This document shows positions 62,550 through 64,000 of a stretch of 64,000 nucleotides of DNA, piece by piece. The stretch lies in contig JAKZAP010000013.1 of assembly GCA_023053575.1 (NCBI GenBank), forward strand, positions 20,773,716 to 20,837,715, given 5' to 3'. Position 1 is the stretch's first letter. Each line of letters opens with the position of its first letter. The DNA is from Branchinecta lynchi (taxonomy: Eukaryota; Arthropoda; Branchiopoda; Anostraca; Branchinectidae). A program made the position numbers and the translations under genes. The notes under the pieces are model-generated. The model had not been told where the DNA came from and ran no database searches. It saw only the letters and a program-made list of their open reading frames with translations.

Positions 62550-64000
62550 GGAACTTGTCCTTCGGCCAGGTGCCATATAGCGATTGTAATTTCTGTCCGT
62601 CAGTCGGTCTGTCGGTCCTGGTTTTGCTAGTTCGGGCCCTTCCAGATAAGCTAGGACGATGAAACTTGGCAGGCATATCAGGGATCAGCCCAGATTAAAT
62701 TAGAAATAGTCGCTTCCCCGATCCGACCATCTGTAGAGGAATGGAGGGAGAGGGAATCCGAAAAAATTAGGAAAAATGAGATATTTTTAGCTTACGAACG
62801 GGTGATCGGATCTTAATGAAACTTGGTATATGGAAGGACCTCGTGTCTCAGACTTTTCATTTTAAATCCAGACCAGATCCGATGACACGGGGGGGGGGTT
62901 GGAGGGGGAAACCGGAAATCTTGGAAAACGCTTAGAGTGGAGAGATCCGGATGAAACTTGGTGGAAAGAACAAGAACGCTCGAGTTCGGTGCTTCCTGAT
63001 GTGCTAGGACGACGAATATTGGCAGGCATGTCAGGGTCCCGACCAGATTAAATAGAAAATAGTCACTTCCCCGATCCGACCATATGGGGAGGGGTGGAGG
63101 GAGGGGGAAGCCAGAAATTTAGGTAGTTTTAACTTGAGAACGGGTGATCGGATCTTGGTGAAAGTTGATATTTAGGATGATCTCGTGTCTGAGACGTCGC
63201 ACTTTAAATCCGGGCCGGATCCGAGGGACACTGGGGGGAGTTGGAGAAGGGAACCGAAAATCTTGAGAAACGCTTAGAGTGGAGGGATCGGGATGGAACT
63301 TGGTGGGAAGAACAAGCAAAAGTCCTAGATATGTCATTGACAAAACCGGACCGGATCCGGGCACTGTGGAGGAGTTGGGGGGGGGGGGATCCGGATTTCT
63401 AGCGATCCCGCGAGGTCGGCATACTCCCTGATGTGCTAGGACGATGAAACTTGGCAAATATGTCAGGGATCTGACAGATTGACTTGAGAATAGTCGTTTC
63501 CTCGACCCGACCATCGTGGGGGGATTGGAAGGATGTGGAAATCTAGTTCCATGCATACATTTTGAATGGGTGACCGGATTTGAATGAAACTTGTAGGGTG
63601 AAGAGCTATCGCCTAAGATGTTCAGCGTCAAAGTCCAGGCCGGGTCCGATACCTGTGGGGAATAGGGGGTCGGGGTCGGAAAACTAAAGAAACGCTTAGA
63701 GCAGAGGGATTGGAACGGAACTTAATGGAGAGAACAAGCATTAGGCCTAGATACGACATTGACGGAGTCAATGGTTCAGGGCTCTGTAAGGGGAGTTGGA
63801 GGGGGTATCCTGGAATTCCGGTAGTCGCGAGTTAGAATAGTTACAGATGTACTAAGACAACGAAACTTTGCAGGCATATTAGTGACCCGATTTAACTGAC
63901 TAAAGAACCTGACACAACATACCCCCGGAAACTTCCGTTCCTAGATCCGAGCATTTTTGGTGGAGAAGGAAGGGAAATATGGAAATTGACTTCTGGAAAT
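62550..64000 (-). repeat. Family B copies in inverted orientation
   Basis: Reverse complement of the units at 59-62 kb: GTGCCATATAGCGATTGTAATT, GTCGGTCTGTCGGTCC, then AAACTTGGCAGGCATATC and so on to the window end, whose last part mirrors 59456 onward. The long frame on the minus strand here is repeat-derived. Confidence 0.8.

Noticed and set aside
63119..63631. 170-codon minus-strand frame
   Set aside because: It is the reverse complement of family B repeat sequence; related frames occur in other copies, so it is not a gene.

Overview
The window is eukaryotic and almost certainly from an invertebrate animal. It has a gene with a canonical GT-AG intron, a LINE with PHD-finger ORF1 and YVDD reverse transcriptase, several MITE-like inverted-repeat elements, long satellite arrays and two near-identical Polinton/Maverick (adintovirus-type) elements. 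I cannot fix the phylum from sequence alone. Most of the 64 kb is mobile or repetitive DNA. Only one gene, a NERD-nuclease/SF1-helicase-like gene, looks like a possible non-transposon host gene.

Layout. 1-1.8 kb: dispersed repeat family B. 1.8-4.4 kb: start of an array of ~1.41-kb satellite units. 4.44-27.08 kb: two head-to-tail Polinton copies inserted inside one satellite unit, separated by a 100-N gap (15977-16076). 27.08-34.35 kb: the satellite array resumes. 34.9-37.1 kb: NERD/helicase gene, abutting a fragment of a LINE (37.1-37.5 kb). 38.2-42.8 kb: apparently full-coding LINE. 42.8-55.3 kb: copies of repeat family A (bounded by GGGATCCCAAAA-type ends, with ~137-bp internal repeats), foldback elements, a TTAA-type MITE and LINE debris. 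55.3-57.8 kb: family C MITE, a nested MITE pair and a second N gap (56691-56790). 57.8-64 kb: tandem and inverted copies of family B and related repeats.

Each Polinton carries, in order on the + strand: protein-primed DNA polymerase B; then a tightly overlapping block of packaging ATPase, a small pX-like protein, a 242-aa conserved protein, DDE integrase with chromodomain, penton/minor capsid, a pVI-like protein, double-jelly-roll major capsid and adenovirus-type protease. This block has one TATA box in front and one AATAAA at its end. On the opposite strand is a Cys-rich, probably zinc-binding gene with its own TATA box and a 317-bp intron. The right end carries a noncoding region with a tRNA-like cloverleaf joined to a 21-bp hairpin and a T5 terminator, a second weaker tRNA-like sequence, and a terminal ~84-nt near-palindrome. 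Copy 1 has lost its left end, including the polymerase N-terminus. Copy 2's left end lies in the gap and its integrase is frameshifted twice. The 3' two-thirds of the two copies is almost identical, while the polymerase genes differ visibly.

The most novel item is the tRNA-like plus hairpin cassette (15335-15468, repeated at 26442-26575). It has the architecture of a viral RNA polymerase III noncoding RNA (compare the tRNA-miRNA genes of murine gammaherpesvirus 68 and adenovirus VA RNA), here in a Polinton. All family and homology statements rest on motif recognition by eye; no searches were run.
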